Notes: generated from the sequence alone by a model not told the origin. A DNA stretch of 64,000 nt from JAMXLO01 sp964427005 (GCA_964427005.1 CAYRTL010000002.1:54461-118460), one strand, 5' to 3'. Shown: positions 40,820 to 49,054, counted from the stretch's first letter. Program-made: numbers and translations.

Positions 40820-42810
40820 CTACTCCTGTGCGGCGGTATGATCCTCCAGCATGATCACCGCCCCACGCGTGCTCCGGTCGTCGTACATGAGCGGCGCTAT
40901 CCTGACGCGACACTTCATCGTGCGGCCGCGCCGATCCAAGGCGTCAACCACTGATTCGCTTGGCGTTGCGTTGGCAGCGGCCTGCCGGAGTGGCTGTTCC
41001 AGTTGCTTCACAGGCAGACCGATGTCGAGCGAGACGATCAGGTGACCAACGGCCTCCTCTTCCCGCAAGCCCCAGGCATTTTCGGTCCAGCGGTTCCAGG
41101 CAACCACCTTCAGCTCGGAATCGACTACGACGACGCCTGCGTCGAGGCCGCGCATGATCGCCTCGGATTGCTGACGATAACCGTCGAACTCATCCGAGTG
41201 ACGCCGCAATTCGTCATTGGTGGATTCCAGCTCCTCGTTCGCCGACCGCAGTTCCTCGTTCGTGGTTTCCAGCTCTTCGTTGGTCGATTGCAGTTCCTCG
41301 TTGGTGGTCTGGAGTTCCTCGTTCGTGGTTTCCAGCTCCTCGTTCGCTGATTGCAGCTCCTCAATCGTCGTCTCGAGGCTCTCCTGCGCGGCTTCCAGCT
41401 CCTNNNNNNNNNNNNNNNNNNNNNNNNNNNNNNNNNNNNNNNNNNNNNNNNNNNNNNNNNNNNNNNNNNNNNNNNNNNNNNNNNNNNNNNNNNNNNNNNN
41501 NNNGATTGCAGCTCCTCAATCGTCGTCTCGAGGCTCTCCTGCGCGGCTTCCAGCTCCTGCTGCAGAGTGAACGTGCGCGTGGTGTCGGTGAAGGTCAGCA
41601 GAACGGCGAAGATCCTGCCGTCCCTGCCGATCAGCGGCGCCACCTCAATCGTGACGCGAATCGGATCTGCCGGTGGTCGGTGGTATTCCTGATGCTCCAA
41701 GCGGACCGGTCGCGTTAGCCGGCGCACCTCGTCAATCTGGCTGCGCAACTCTATCGGCCGGTATGAAACGGACAAATCCTGGAACGGCCGACCGACGTCG
41801 CCTTCGCCCACCTCCAGCATCCGGCGTGCGCCAGCACTCGCAAACAACAGCACATCGTCGTTGTCGATCGCGAGATAAGCCGATGGGGAGGTATCGACGA
41901 TTGCGTCCAGCAATCGCGTATGCAACGGCGGCCGCAGATCGGCCGGGGGATCTGCCCCGATCATCACTCCTCCAGTTCCCGCGCGGCGCCACTCCTGCGG
42001 CACTTTGCGGAACAGCCGGTGCTTTATATCGATCGGCGTGAACAGCTTTGATCGTGCAAGCTGAGTCTCGGCTTTGCCGAGGAACAGACAACCATCGTCG
42101 ACCAGGGCATAGTGCAACCGAGGCAGCACGACGTTCTGCGTTTCGGTCTCCAGATAGATCAGTAGGTTGCGGCAGACGAGTAGATCGATGCGCGATATCG
42201 GCGCATCATGCACGATGTTGTGCCGGCCGAAGATCACGGCTTTCCGCAGATCGCGGCCGACCAGATAATCGTTGTTCGTGCGATCAAAATACTTTTGCAG
42301 CAGATTTTCTGGCACACCTTCGACGTCGCGCGGCAAATAAGATGCATGGCGTGCTGCGTTCAGAGCGGCTTCGTCGAGGTCTGTCGCATAAATCTTCACG
42401 CGCCGGGCGAATTCTGCCGGACCCAACAGCTCGCACAGCAGCATTGCCAGTGAATAGGGTTCCTCGCCGGTGGCGCAGCCGACGCTCCATACGCGCAATT
42501 GATCGCGCCCACGCCCAGGTTCGACCAGTTGCGGCAGCACTTCGGCCTTCAGTGCCTCCCAGGCATCCGGGTCACGGAAGAACGAGGTGACGTTGATGAG
42601 CACCGTATTCAGCAGATCTACGAACTCCTGCGGATGCGCCTCCAGGAAGGAGTGGTAGTCCGCGAAGCTGTCGAGATGCAGGTGCTCCATCCGCAGCGAG
42701 ATGCGCCGGCGCAGGCTGGTTCGTTTGTAGCCACGGAAATCCACGCCGCGGCTTTCCTGAATGTGCCGGATCAAGTTCTCAAATGCCACATCGTCGCCGG
42801 ATTGTGTCAA
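40820..42810 (-). CDS. CheR-type methyltransferase with PAS domains, interrupted only by an assembly gap
   Basis: The N-terminal ~270 residues are a CheR methyltransferase (VWSVGCATGEEPYSLAML for SAM binding; CRNLLIYL). A PAS domain follows, then a long coiled coil of EELQSTNEELETTNEEL-type repeats, then a second PAS domain ending near position 40820. The N block at 41404-41503 splits the frame. The 55 bases before it (41349-41403) are repeated exactly after it (41504-41558). Removing 155 bases (N block plus one copy) brings both halves into one frame of 611 residues, so the gene is intact in nature. It belongs to the CheB/CheR-PAS signalling class rather than classical chemotaxis; no cheA, cheW or receptor gene is nearby. 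Confidence 0.9.
41349..41558. other. 100-base assembly gap with duplicated 55-bp flanks
   Basis: Positions 41404-41503 are N. The 55 bases at 41349-41403 and 41504-41558 are identical, so the two contig ends overlap rather than being separated by unknown sequence. The gap lies at the edge of the repetitive coiled-coil coding repeats of the CheR-PAS gene, which would confuse an assembler. The true length of missing sequence is most likely zero. Confidence 0.95.
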
Positions 42811-42921
42811 GCACCCTGTCTCCCCGTGTTGCGCACCAGACTATAGCGACCGTTTCGGCCACTACCATAGGCGTCGGAATTGTAGGAAGAGCGGAACCCG
42901 ATGAATCCGGAGGAAGCGCCT

Positions 42922-43302
42922 ATGAGTTTACGTTTCGCTGGCCTGACGCTGGCTGTAGTCCTGACCGTCACAACAGCGCAGGCCCAACAGCCCGCTGCGC
43001 AGAACTTCGACCCGGTCGGCCGCTGGCGCTTTTTGCACACCGATGGGACCCCATTCACCGCCAGGCTGGCGCCGGATCAGAGCGCGGCGACGGATTGGGA
43101 AGGCGGCGAGCACGGCATCTGGCGGTGGGAGAATGGCGGGGTACGCGTCATCTACACCGATGGCTGGGACGACTTCCTGGTACTCGGTCCCGACGGCCGC
43201 TTCCTCAAGCGCGGCTGGGAGCCGGGCGCCGACCGCTGTAGTGCGGCGTCCAACCAGACTGGCGCTGAACGTATCTCCGCCGATCCTGGTCCGCCGCTCT
43301 GA
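42922..43302 (+). CDS. Small exported protein of unknown function
   Basis: A 126-residue protein starting at MSLRFAGLTLAVVLTVTTA, a signal peptide with cleavage near AQA-QQ, behind GGAGG. The mature part contains Trp/Gly/Asp-rich beta-like segments (VGRWRFLHTDGTPFTARL; IWRWENGGVRVIYTDGWDDF), suggesting a small beta-barrel or META-like fold. An upstream ATG at 42901 would precede the good ribosome binding site and is less likely. It is divergent from the CheR gene. Confidence 0.75.
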   Translation: MSLRFAGLTLAVVLTVTTAQAQQPAAQNFDPVGRWRFLHTDGTPFTARLAPDQSAATDWEGGEHGIWRWENGGVRVIYTDGWDDFLVLGPDGRFLKRGWEPGADRCSAASNQTGAERISADPGPPL

Positions 43303-43305
43303 GGG

Positions 43306-43343
43306 GTGACGGACTGAGGGGTTGGCTGTAGCCTGACCGTCAC
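43306..43343. repeat. Short inverted repeat before the CoA-transferase gene
   Basis: GTGACGG at 43306-43312 and CCGTCAC at 43337-43343 form a 7-bp inverted repeat with a 24-base spacer, ending about 23 bases before the CoA-transferase start. It could be a weak terminator for the upstream small gene or an operator. The evidence is only the symmetry. Confidence 0.35.
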
Positions 43344-43366
43344 GCTGCAACGGAGGAACAACGGCC

Positions 43367-44593
43367 ATGTCAGACGGACAAACCTGTCTCAAAGGGGTGA
43401 AGATTCTCGATCTGACCCAGTTCGAGGCAGGTCCTTCCTGCACCGAAGCGCTCGCCTGGCTCGGCGCCGATGTGGTCAAGCTGGAGAACCCAGGTGGTGG
43501 CGATCCCGGTCGTGCACTCGGTGGACCCGCTGCCAAGGACGATCCGTATTTCCTGCTGTTCAATGCGAACAAGAAGTCGATCACCGTCAATCTGAAGGAC
43601 CCGAAGGGCCTGGCGCTGGTGAAGGACCTCGCCGCCAAAGCAGACGTGATGGTGGAGAATTTCGCGCCCGGAGCGATCGAGCGGCTCGGTCTCGGTGCCG
43701 ACGTGATCCGCAAGATCAATCCATCGATCATCTATTGCCAGGTGAAGGGCTTCGGCGAAGGGAGCCCCTATGAGAAGAACCTGGCGTTCGACATGATCGC
43801 GCAGGCTTGTGGCGGCACGATGAGCATCACCGGCGAACGTGATGGCCGTCCGCTGAAGCCTGGCCCCTCACTCGGCGATACCGGCACTGGCATGTTGCTG
43901 GCGATCTCCATCCTGGGCGCGCTGTACCGGCGCAAGGAGACGGGGCAGGGGGATCATCTGCAGGTCGCGATGCAGGATGCGATGCTGCACTACATCCGCA
44001 TCGCGTTTGCCGCGCAGCATCGCACGGGCGACAAGCAGGCGGCAGGACGCGCGGCAGACAGCAGCGTGTCGGGTGCCAATCCGCCGATGGGCACGTTCCC
44101 GTGCAAAGGCGGTGGACTGAACGACTATGTGTATGTCTTCACCAGCCGCGCCAATCCTGATCACTGGCGGCGCCTGTTGAAGGTGATCGGCCGCGAGGAC
44201 CTCATTGGCAACGAGCACTACGCCACACCGCAGGCGCGTGCCGAACGCGCGGACGAGGTCAATGCGATGATCTCGGAGTGGACGCGCAAACATACCAAGC
44301 ATGAGTGCATGGAGATCATTGGTGCGGCCGGCGTGCCGGCGGGCGCGGTGCTGGACACGCTGGAGCTGTACAACGATCCCACGTTCGAGCAGCGCCAGAT
44401 CATGCAGACCATCCAGCATCCGACCTATGGGCCGTTCAAGATGGTGGGCTGGCCAGTGCGGTTCGAAGGCAAGCCGCCGCCGGTGAAGCCGTCGCCGCTG
44501 CTTGGGCAGAACAATGAGGACGTGCTGAGTGACTGGCTGGGCTTCGATCGCGACAGCATCGGGAACCTGAAGAACAGCGGGGTTATTGGTTAG
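43367..44593 (+). CDS. CaiB/BaiF family CoA-transferase (formyl-CoA transferase-like)
   Basis: A 408-residue class III CoA-transferase. Landmarks are GVKILDLTQFEAGPSC, the Asn/Lys-rich NANKKSITVNLKDPKG, and GPSLGDTGTGM, whose Asp is the expected thioester-forming catalytic residue. The partner gene 107 bases downstream is a ThDP enzyme of the oxalyl-CoA decarboxylase family. The classical pair would be frc-oxc for oxalate degradation, but the ThDP enzyme shows substitutions (see there), so I leave the symbol open. A palindromic repeat separates the two genes. Confidence 0.87.
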   Translation: MSDGQTCLKGVKILDLTQFEAGPSCTEALAWLGADVVKLENPGGGDPGRALGGPAAKDDPYFLLFNANKKSITVNLKDPKGLALVKDLAAKADVMVENFAPGAIERLGLGADVIRKINPSIIYCQVKGFGEGSPYEKNLAFDMIAQACGGTMSITGERDGRPLKPGPSLGDTGTGMLLAISILGALYRRKETGQGDHLQVAMQDAMLHYIRIAFAAQHRTGDKQAAGRAADSSVSGANPPMGTFPCKGGGLNDYVYVFTSRANPDHWRRLLKVIGREDLIGNEHYATPQARAERADEVNAMISEWTRKHTKHECMEIIGAAGVPAGAVLDTLELYNDPTFEQRQIMQTIQHPTYGPFKMVGWPVRFEGKPPPVKPSPLLGQNNEDVLSDWLGFDRDSIGNLKNSGVIG

Positions 44594-44602
44594 CCCACCC
44601 AC

Positions 44603-44677
44603 TGTCATTGCGAGCGAGCGAAGCGATCCCCCTCACCAGGAGGGGATTGCTTCCTCGCTACGCTCCTCGCAATGACA
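44603..44677. repeat. Palindromic repeat of the TGTCATTGCGAG type
   Basis: TGTCATTGCGAG...GCGAAGCGATCCCC reads into a complementary GGGGATTGCTTCC...CTCGCAATGACA, giving an imperfect 75-base palindrome between the CoA-transferase and ThDP-enzyme genes. Elements of this sequence type (CATTGCGAGnnnnGCGAAGCAATCC) recur between genes in many bacteria. It can form a hairpin in the mRNA and may modulate the ratio of the two gene products. Confidence 0.8.
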
Positions 44678-44700
44678 CCTGAAGCAGAGGATATAGTGAC

Positions 44701-46353
44701 ATGGCAGAACTGACAGGCTCGGAAATCCTGGCGAAGTGTCTGGCGAAGGAAGGTGTCAAGGACATCTTCTACATCATGGGCGGGCCGATGCTGCTGGCCG
44801 AGTCCACCTGCATCACCGAAGGCATTCGCATGATCGACGTGCGCCACGAGCAGGCGGCGGCGTTCGCCTGCCAGGCGTATAGCCGATTGCGCCAGACACC
44901 ATCCGTTTGCATGGCCGCGTCGGGCCCTGGCGTGACGAACCTGATCACCGGCATGGCGCACGCGCTGATCGACTGCGCGCCGGTGGTGGCTTTCGGCGGC
45001 TCCAGCCCGATCAGCCAGTTCGGCCGTCAGGTGTTCCAGGAGATCGATCAGGTCGAACTGATGCGCGGCTGCTGCAAGCACGTCGATCGCGTGCACAACC
45101 TGAAGCGCATTCCGCAGCACGTGAACTGGGCGTTGCAGCGGGCGATCACCGGCAAGCCTGGCCCCGTGTATGTCGATATGCCCGGTGACATCCTCTACAT
45201 GAAGATCGATGAGAACCTGGTGGATTGGAGCTATGCCGGTCGGCCGATCATGGAAAGCCGTCCACTCGGCGACCCGCGCCAGGTCGATGCACTGGTGAAG
45301 GCCCTGGCGGAAGCGAAGCAGCCGCTGATCGTGTCAGGCTCCGGCGTCATCTGGTCCAAAGCCTGGAGTGAGATGCAGGCTTTCGTCGAGACGGCCGGCA
45401 TTCCGTTCTACACGACACCGCAAGGCCGCGGCGTGGTACCGGACGATCATCCGTGCTCGTTCCTGGCGATGCGCAACACGGCGTTTGCCGATGCCGACCT
45501 GATCATCGTGCTTGGCACGCGGATGAACTACATCATCGGCCATGCCGCGCCGCCGCGCTTCGGCGGCAACGCGAAGATTGCACGCATCGACATCGACCCG
45601 GTCGAGATCGCCACTGCCGCACGCGGCGTGGACATTCCCATCGTGGGCGACTGCAAGATGGTGCTGCAGCAACTGCTCGACGGCATCAAGGGGAAGGTCA
45701 CGCAGGATAGCTACAAGACGTGGCGCCAAAAGCTGGCGGACGGCGAGGCGCAAAAGAGGTCCGCGGCGGGTGCGAATAAGTATGAGGAGGATGGCGACAT
45801 CCATCCGGTGCGGATGCTCGAGACAGTGCGTGACTTCGCCAACCGCGATGCGATCCTGTGCGTCGATGGGCAGGAGACGCTGAACTATGGGCGTCAGACG
45901 ATGCCGACATTCATGCCGGGTCATCGGCTGAACTCGGGACCGTTCGGCACGATGGGCGTTGGCCTGCCGTTCGGTGTCGGCGCCAAGGTGGCGTGCCCGG
46001 ACAAACAGGTGATCGTGGTGCACGGCGACGGTTCGCTGGGCATGAACTTCATGGAGGTCGATACCGCGCTGCGTCACAAGATCCCGGTGCTGATCGTGGT
46101 GAGCCTGAATGGTGGCTGGACCGGCGATCCGAAGCGCGAGAAGCCGGGCCGCGATCTGGGCTACATGCGCTACGACAAGATGGTTGAGGCGCTGGGCGGG
46201 TATGGCGAGTACGTGACGAAGGCCGAGGACATCCGTCCCGCTCTGGAGCGCGCGCAGCGCAAGGTGGACGAAGGTCTGGTCGCGCTGGTGAACGTGCGCA
46301 CCGACTACCGCGCGCGGTATGGCGGGGTGCGGTTCTCGGATTATTCGACCTAA
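44701..46353 (+). CDS. ThDP-dependent enzyme of the oxalyl-CoA decarboxylase / 2-hydroxyacyl-CoA lyase family
   Basis: A 550-residue ThDP enzyme. The cofactor-activating Glu is Glu50 in DVRHEQAAA. The ThDP/Mg site is GDGSLGMNFME...NGGW, and YMRYDKMVEALGG near residue ~475 resembles the RYD segment of oxalyl-CoA decarboxylase. In the Oxalobacter enzyme the active-site pair is Tyr-Glu in DYEEMDQ; here the aligned segment is VFQEIDQ (Phe112-Gln113), so both side chains differ. It may therefore be a 2-hydroxyacyl-CoA lyase or act on another acyl-CoA. The CoA-transferase upstream and lutB/lutC downstream fit hydroxy-acid metabolism. A strong hairpin follows the stop. Confidence 0.85.
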   Translation: MAELTGSEILAKCLAKEGVKDIFYIMGGPMLLAESTCITEGIRMIDVRHEQAAAFACQAYSRLRQTPSVCMAASGPGVTNLITGMAHALIDCAPVVAFGGSSPISQFGRQVFQEIDQVELMRGCCKHVDRVHNLKRIPQHVNWALQRAITGKPGPVYVDMPGDILYMKIDENLVDWSYAGRPIMESRPLGDPRQVDALVKALAEAKQPLIVSGSGVIWSKAWSEMQAFVETAGIPFYTTPQGRGVVPDDHPCSFLAMRNTAFADADLIIVLGTRMNYIIGHAAPPRFGGNAKIARIDIDPVEIATAARGVDIPIVGDCKMVLQQLLDGIKGKVTQDSYKTWRQKLADGEAQKRSAAGANKYEEDGDIHPVRMLETVRDFANRDAILCVDGQETLNYGRQTMPTFMPGHRLNSGPFGTMGVGLPFGVGAKVACPDKQVIVVHGDGSLGMNFMEVDTALRHKIPVLIVVSLNGGWTGDPKREKPGRDLGYMRYDKMVEALGGYGEYVTKAEDIRPALERAQRKVDEGLVALVNVRTDYRARYGGVRFSDYST

Positions 46354-46542
46354 GAGGAACAGAAGGACGGGCTATACCACGAACCGGNNNNNNNNNNNNN
46401 NNNNNNNNNNNNNNNNNNNNNNNNNNNNNNNNNNNNNNNNNNNNNNNNNNNNNNNNNNNNNNNNNNNNNNNNNNNNNNNNNNNNNNNTTCTCGGATTATT
46501 CGACCTAAGAGGAACAGAAGGACGGGCTATACCACGAACCGG
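46333..46542. other. Second 100-base assembly gap with duplicated 55-bp flanks
   Basis: Positions 46388-46487 are N. The 55 bases at 46333-46387, which include the last seven codons of the ThDP-enzyme gene, are repeated exactly at 46488-46542. The duplicate stop codon and its flank are therefore an artefact of unmerged contig ends. The break coincides with a strong hairpin (46517-46557) that may have caused it. Confidence 0.95.
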
Positions 46543-46557
46543 TGTAGCCCGTCCTTC
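46517..46557 (+). terminator. Strong hairpin downstream of the ThDP-enzyme gene
   Basis: GAAGGACGGGCTA at 46517-46529 pairs perfectly with TAGCCCGTCCTTC at 46545-46557. The stem continues inward by TACC/GGTG (one T-G wobble) to a 7-base loop ACGAACC, giving a 17-bp stem. No T-run follows, so it may act as a rho-assisted or bidirectional terminator or protect the mRNA 3' end. Confidence 0.7.
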
Positions 46558-46667
46558 AGCCGCAACGCGATAGCGCGTCATGCGGAGATATGTGAGCAGT
46601 TGTGCTTCATGAATTGGAGATAGATGCTCCAATGACGCGTTCAGCGAGGGCGTCGCCGCTCAGCATT

Positions 46668-46765
46668 TCCTCGGTGGCTCTCTGTGGTCCTCGGTGATTC
46701 TCGATGTGAAACCTTAAGTAAGCGTCACCAAAGCTGAGTAATTTCACACCGAGAGCCACCGAGGA
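46668..46765. repeat. Inverted repeat that supplies the lutB ribosome binding site
   Basis: TCCTCGGTGGCTCTC at 46668-46682 is the exact reverse complement of GAGAGCCACCGAGGA at 46751-46765. A second short match (TGTGAAA at 46705-46711 against TTTCACA at 46742-46748) extends the symmetry. The left half also holds an imperfect direct repeat (TCCTCGGTG twice). The right arm contains GAGGA, five bases before lutB ATG 46771, so pairing of the arms would hide the ribosome binding site. Confidence 0.7.
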
Positions 46766-46770
46766 TAATC

Positions 46771-48204
46771 ATGCACATCGCCACCTCCCCCGCCTTCAAG
46801 GAGAACGCTCACCGCGCCATTGAGGACGCCGGGCTGCAGAAAGCGCTCGCTCGCAGCGGTCCCAGCTTCATTGCGCGCCGTAGCGCGGCCGTCGCCGCGC
46901 TGCCGGAATTCGAGCGGCTCCGCGACATCGCGCGCGACATCAAGAACCACACACTGGCCAATCTCGACTTCTACCTGGAGGAATGGGAAGCCAATGTGGT
47001 CAGGGCCGGCGGGAAGGTGCACTGGTGCTCCACCGCCGATGAAGCCCGCGATGCCGTGCTGAACATTTGCCGCGATGCCAACGCCCGCACGGTGACCAAG
47101 GGCAAGTCGATGATCAGCGAGGAACTGGGCATCAACGACCATCTCGAGCGCCACGGCATCACGCCGATAGAGACGGACCTGGGCGAATACATCATCCAGC
47201 TTCGCCACGAATTGCCCAGCCACATCATCGCGCCGGCGTTTCACCTCAACAAGGAGGACTGGGAGGAAAGCTTCCGCAAGTCCCACACCGATCTGCCGGC
47301 GGACCGCGTGTTCCGCGAACGCCGCGACATCCTGACCGAGGCACGCGCCAAGCTTCGCGAACGCTTCCTCGCCGCCGATGTCGGCATCACCGGCGCCAAC
47401 TTCCTGATCGCCGAGACTGGTTCAAGCGTCATCGTCACCAACGAAGGCAACGGCGATCTGACGCAGACACTGCCGCGGGTGCACATCGTGCTGGCAAGCA
47501 TCGAAAAGATGGTGCCCACAATTGAGGACTGCACGTCGCTGCTGCGCGTACTGGCACGTTCGGCCACAGGGCAGGATTTCTCCGTATATACAACCTTCTC
47601 TACCGGCGCGCGGCGGCCGGATGATCTGGATGGCCCGGACGAATACCACGTCGTGCTGGTGGACAATGGCCGCTCCGCCATGCTCGGCACGGAGTTCCAG
47701 GAGATGCTGCGCTGCATCCGCTGCGCGGCGTGCATGAACCACTGTCCCGTGTATGGCACCGTTGGCGGTCACGCTTATGGCTGGGTGTATCCCGGCCCGA
47801 TGGGCAGCGTGCTGACCCCCTCGCTCATCGGTGTGAACCAGGCGGGTCACCTGCCCAACGCCTCCACGTTCTGCGGCAAATGCGAGAGCGTCTGCCCGGT
47901 GAAGATCCCACTTCCCAAGCTGATGCGCCATTGGCGCGAGCGCGAGTTCGAACGACATCTGACGCCGCCTGTCGTGCGCACGAACCTGGCGCTGTGGGGC
48001 TACTTCGCGCGTCGTCCGTCGCTCTACCGGATGGCGACGCGCGCCGCTGCGTGGACACTTGGCTTGCTGGGCCGCAAGCACGGACGCTTCCACAAGCTGC
48101 CATTCGCCTCCGGCTGGACTGGCGGGCGCGATTTGCCCGCACCGGAAGGCGACACCTTCTTCGCCCGCTACGCTCGCGAGCAGCGCGCCGGACGCGTGCG
48201 ATGA
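46771..48204 (+). CDS. lutB: LutB-type iron-sulfur protein (lactate utilisation)
   Basis: A 477-residue protein with an N-terminal LUD domain (ARTVTKGKSMISEELGIN; ANFLIAETGSSVIVTNEGNG). It has two [4Fe-4S] motifs (CIRCAACMNHCP; CGKCESVCPVKIPLP) and a C-terminal tail of the kind found in LutB. LutABC oxidises L-lactate to pyruvate with electrons going to the respiratory chain. The LutA subunit (CCG motifs) is not in the window. Its ribosome binding site sits in an inverted repeat. A hairpin separates it from lutC. Confidence 0.93.
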   Translation: MHIATSPAFKENAHRAIEDAGLQKALARSGPSFIARRSAAVAALPEFERLRDIARDIKNHTLANLDFYLEEWEANVVRAGGKVHWCSTADEARDAVLNICRDANARTVTKGKSMISEELGINDHLERHGITPIETDLGEYIIQLRHELPSHIIAPAFHLNKEDWEESFRKSHTDLPADRVFRERRDILTEARAKLRERFLAADVGITGANFLIAETGSSVIVTNEGNGDLTQTLPRVHIVLASIEKMVPTIEDCTSLLRVLARSATGQDFSVYTTFSTGARRPDDLDGPDEYHVVLVDNGRSAMLGTEFQEMLRCIRCAACMNHCPVYGTVGGHAYGWVYPGPMGSVLTPSLIGVNQAGHLPNASTFCGKCESVCPVKIPLPKLMRHWREREFERHLTPPVVRTNLALWGYFARRPSLYRMATRAAAWTLGLLGRKHGRFHKLPFASGWTGGRDLPAPEGDTFFARYAREQRAGRVR

Positions 48205-48226
48205 TGGGCGGGTCAGGCCCGCCCAT
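48204..48226 (+). repeat. Perfect hairpin at the lutB-lutC junction
   Basis: ATGGGCGGG-TCAGG-CCCGCCCAT is a 9-bp perfect stem with a 5-base loop beginning at the last base of the lutB stop. No T-run follows. It is likely an mRNA-stabilising or partial termination structure that sets the lutB:lutC ratio. Confidence 0.65.
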
Positions 48227-48286
48227 GGCCACCGGGTCAAGCAAGGTGGCAGGCTCAGAAGGCCGCGCTGGCGCCCGGAACCACAC

Positions 48287-48994
48287 ATGAGCGAACCACA
48301 CATGAGCAAGGAGGCGATGCTGGCGGCGATCCGCCGTGGCCTGCGCCGCGACGCGTTGCCGGAGGATCAGGCCACGATGTTGCGCGGCCGGCTCGCTTCG
48401 CATCCCAGACACCTGATTCCGATGCGCTCACGCGTGCCGCACGCCGACCAGGTGGTGCTGTTCATCGCCAATGTGGAGAAAGAGTTTGGCACGGTCGTTC
48501 GCGTGCCAGACCTGGATGCGGTGCCGGACGCGGTCGCCAGCTATCTCGCGGGACAAAACCTACCGACTGACATCATCATGGCGCCGCATCCGGAACTGCA
48601 AGCCATCCCATGGACGGCGCGTCCGTTGCTGCGCCTGCGCGAAGGCCGCGCCGAGGCTTCCGACGTCGTGAGCCTGCAGCACGCGTTCGCCGCGATTGCA
48701 GAGACCGGAACGCTGATGCTGCCGTCCGCTCCACAGCGTCCGACAACGCTGAACCTGTTGGCCGACACTGAAATCGTGCTGCTACGCGCCTCGCGCGTCG
48801 TCGGCGCATACGAGGAAGCCTGGGACCTGCTGCGCGCCGAAGTCGGCCGTATGCCGCGCAATGTCATGCTGGTGACTGGCCCGTCGCGTTCGGCGGATAT
48901 CGAGCAGACGTTGGAACTCGGCGCGCATGGTCCGCGCCGCTTACATGTCTTGCTGGTCGAGGATGTCGATTCCAATCCATTCTCAAGCCGGTAG
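48287..48994 (+). CDS. lutC: LutC-type LUD-domain protein (lactate utilisation)
   Basis: A 235-residue LUD-domain protein. Family-like segments are EAMLAAIRRGL at the start, AETGTLMLPSAPQRPTTLNLLAD and VTGPSRSADIEQTLELGAHGPRRLHVLLV at the end. Bases GAACCACACATGAGC occur twice in tandem at the 5' end, giving two in-frame ATGs (48287 and 48302) and the peptide MSEPHMSKEAM. The shorter product MSKEAM looks like the ancestral start, but 48287 is the first ATG. It acts with LutB in lactate oxidation. Confidence 0.92.
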   Translation: MSEPHMSKEAMLAAIRRGLRRDALPEDQATMLRGRLASHPRHLIPMRSRVPHADQVVLFIANVEKEFGTVVRVPDLDAVPDAVASYLAGQNLPTDIIMAPHPELQAIPWTARPLLRLREGRAEASDVVSLQHAFAAIAETGTLMLPSAPQRPTTLNLLADTEIVLLRASRVVGAYEEAWDLLRAEVGRMPRNVMLVTGPSRSADIEQTLELGAHGPRRLHVLLVEDVDSNPFSSR

Positions 48995-49054
48995 GATCGC
49001 TCTGGATCAACTGCCGATGCGCGACGACGTGAATTCTGGCAGCAGATCAGCGCG

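Larger units (their letters stand above)
46354..46770. other. 417-base intergenic stretch (gap, hairpin, inverted repeat)
   Basis: After removal of the N block and one duplicated flank, about 260 real bases remain. They hold the hairpin at 46517-46557 and, at 46668-46765, an inverted repeat that abuts the lutB start. I see no protein-coding frame of convincing composition. Confidence 0.6.

Noticed and set aside
41210..41403. Regular short repeats resembling a CRISPR-like or tandem-repeat array
   Set aside because: They encode the EELQSTNEELETTNEEL coiled-coil linker in the minus strand frame; spacing is a coding heptad-type repeat, not spacers.
40820..42810. CheR-PAS gene as a frameshifted pseudogene
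   Set aside because: The two halves join in frame when the duplicated 55 bases and the N block are removed, so the break is an assembly artefact.
44701..46353. Plain acetolactate synthase
   Set aside because: The RYD-type segment, the RHEQ region and the CoA-transferase partner fit the oxalyl-CoA decarboxylase/HACL branch better.
48204..48226. Intrinsic terminator ending the lut operon at lutB
   Set aside because: The stem is perfect but no T-run follows, and lutC is downstream in the same direction.
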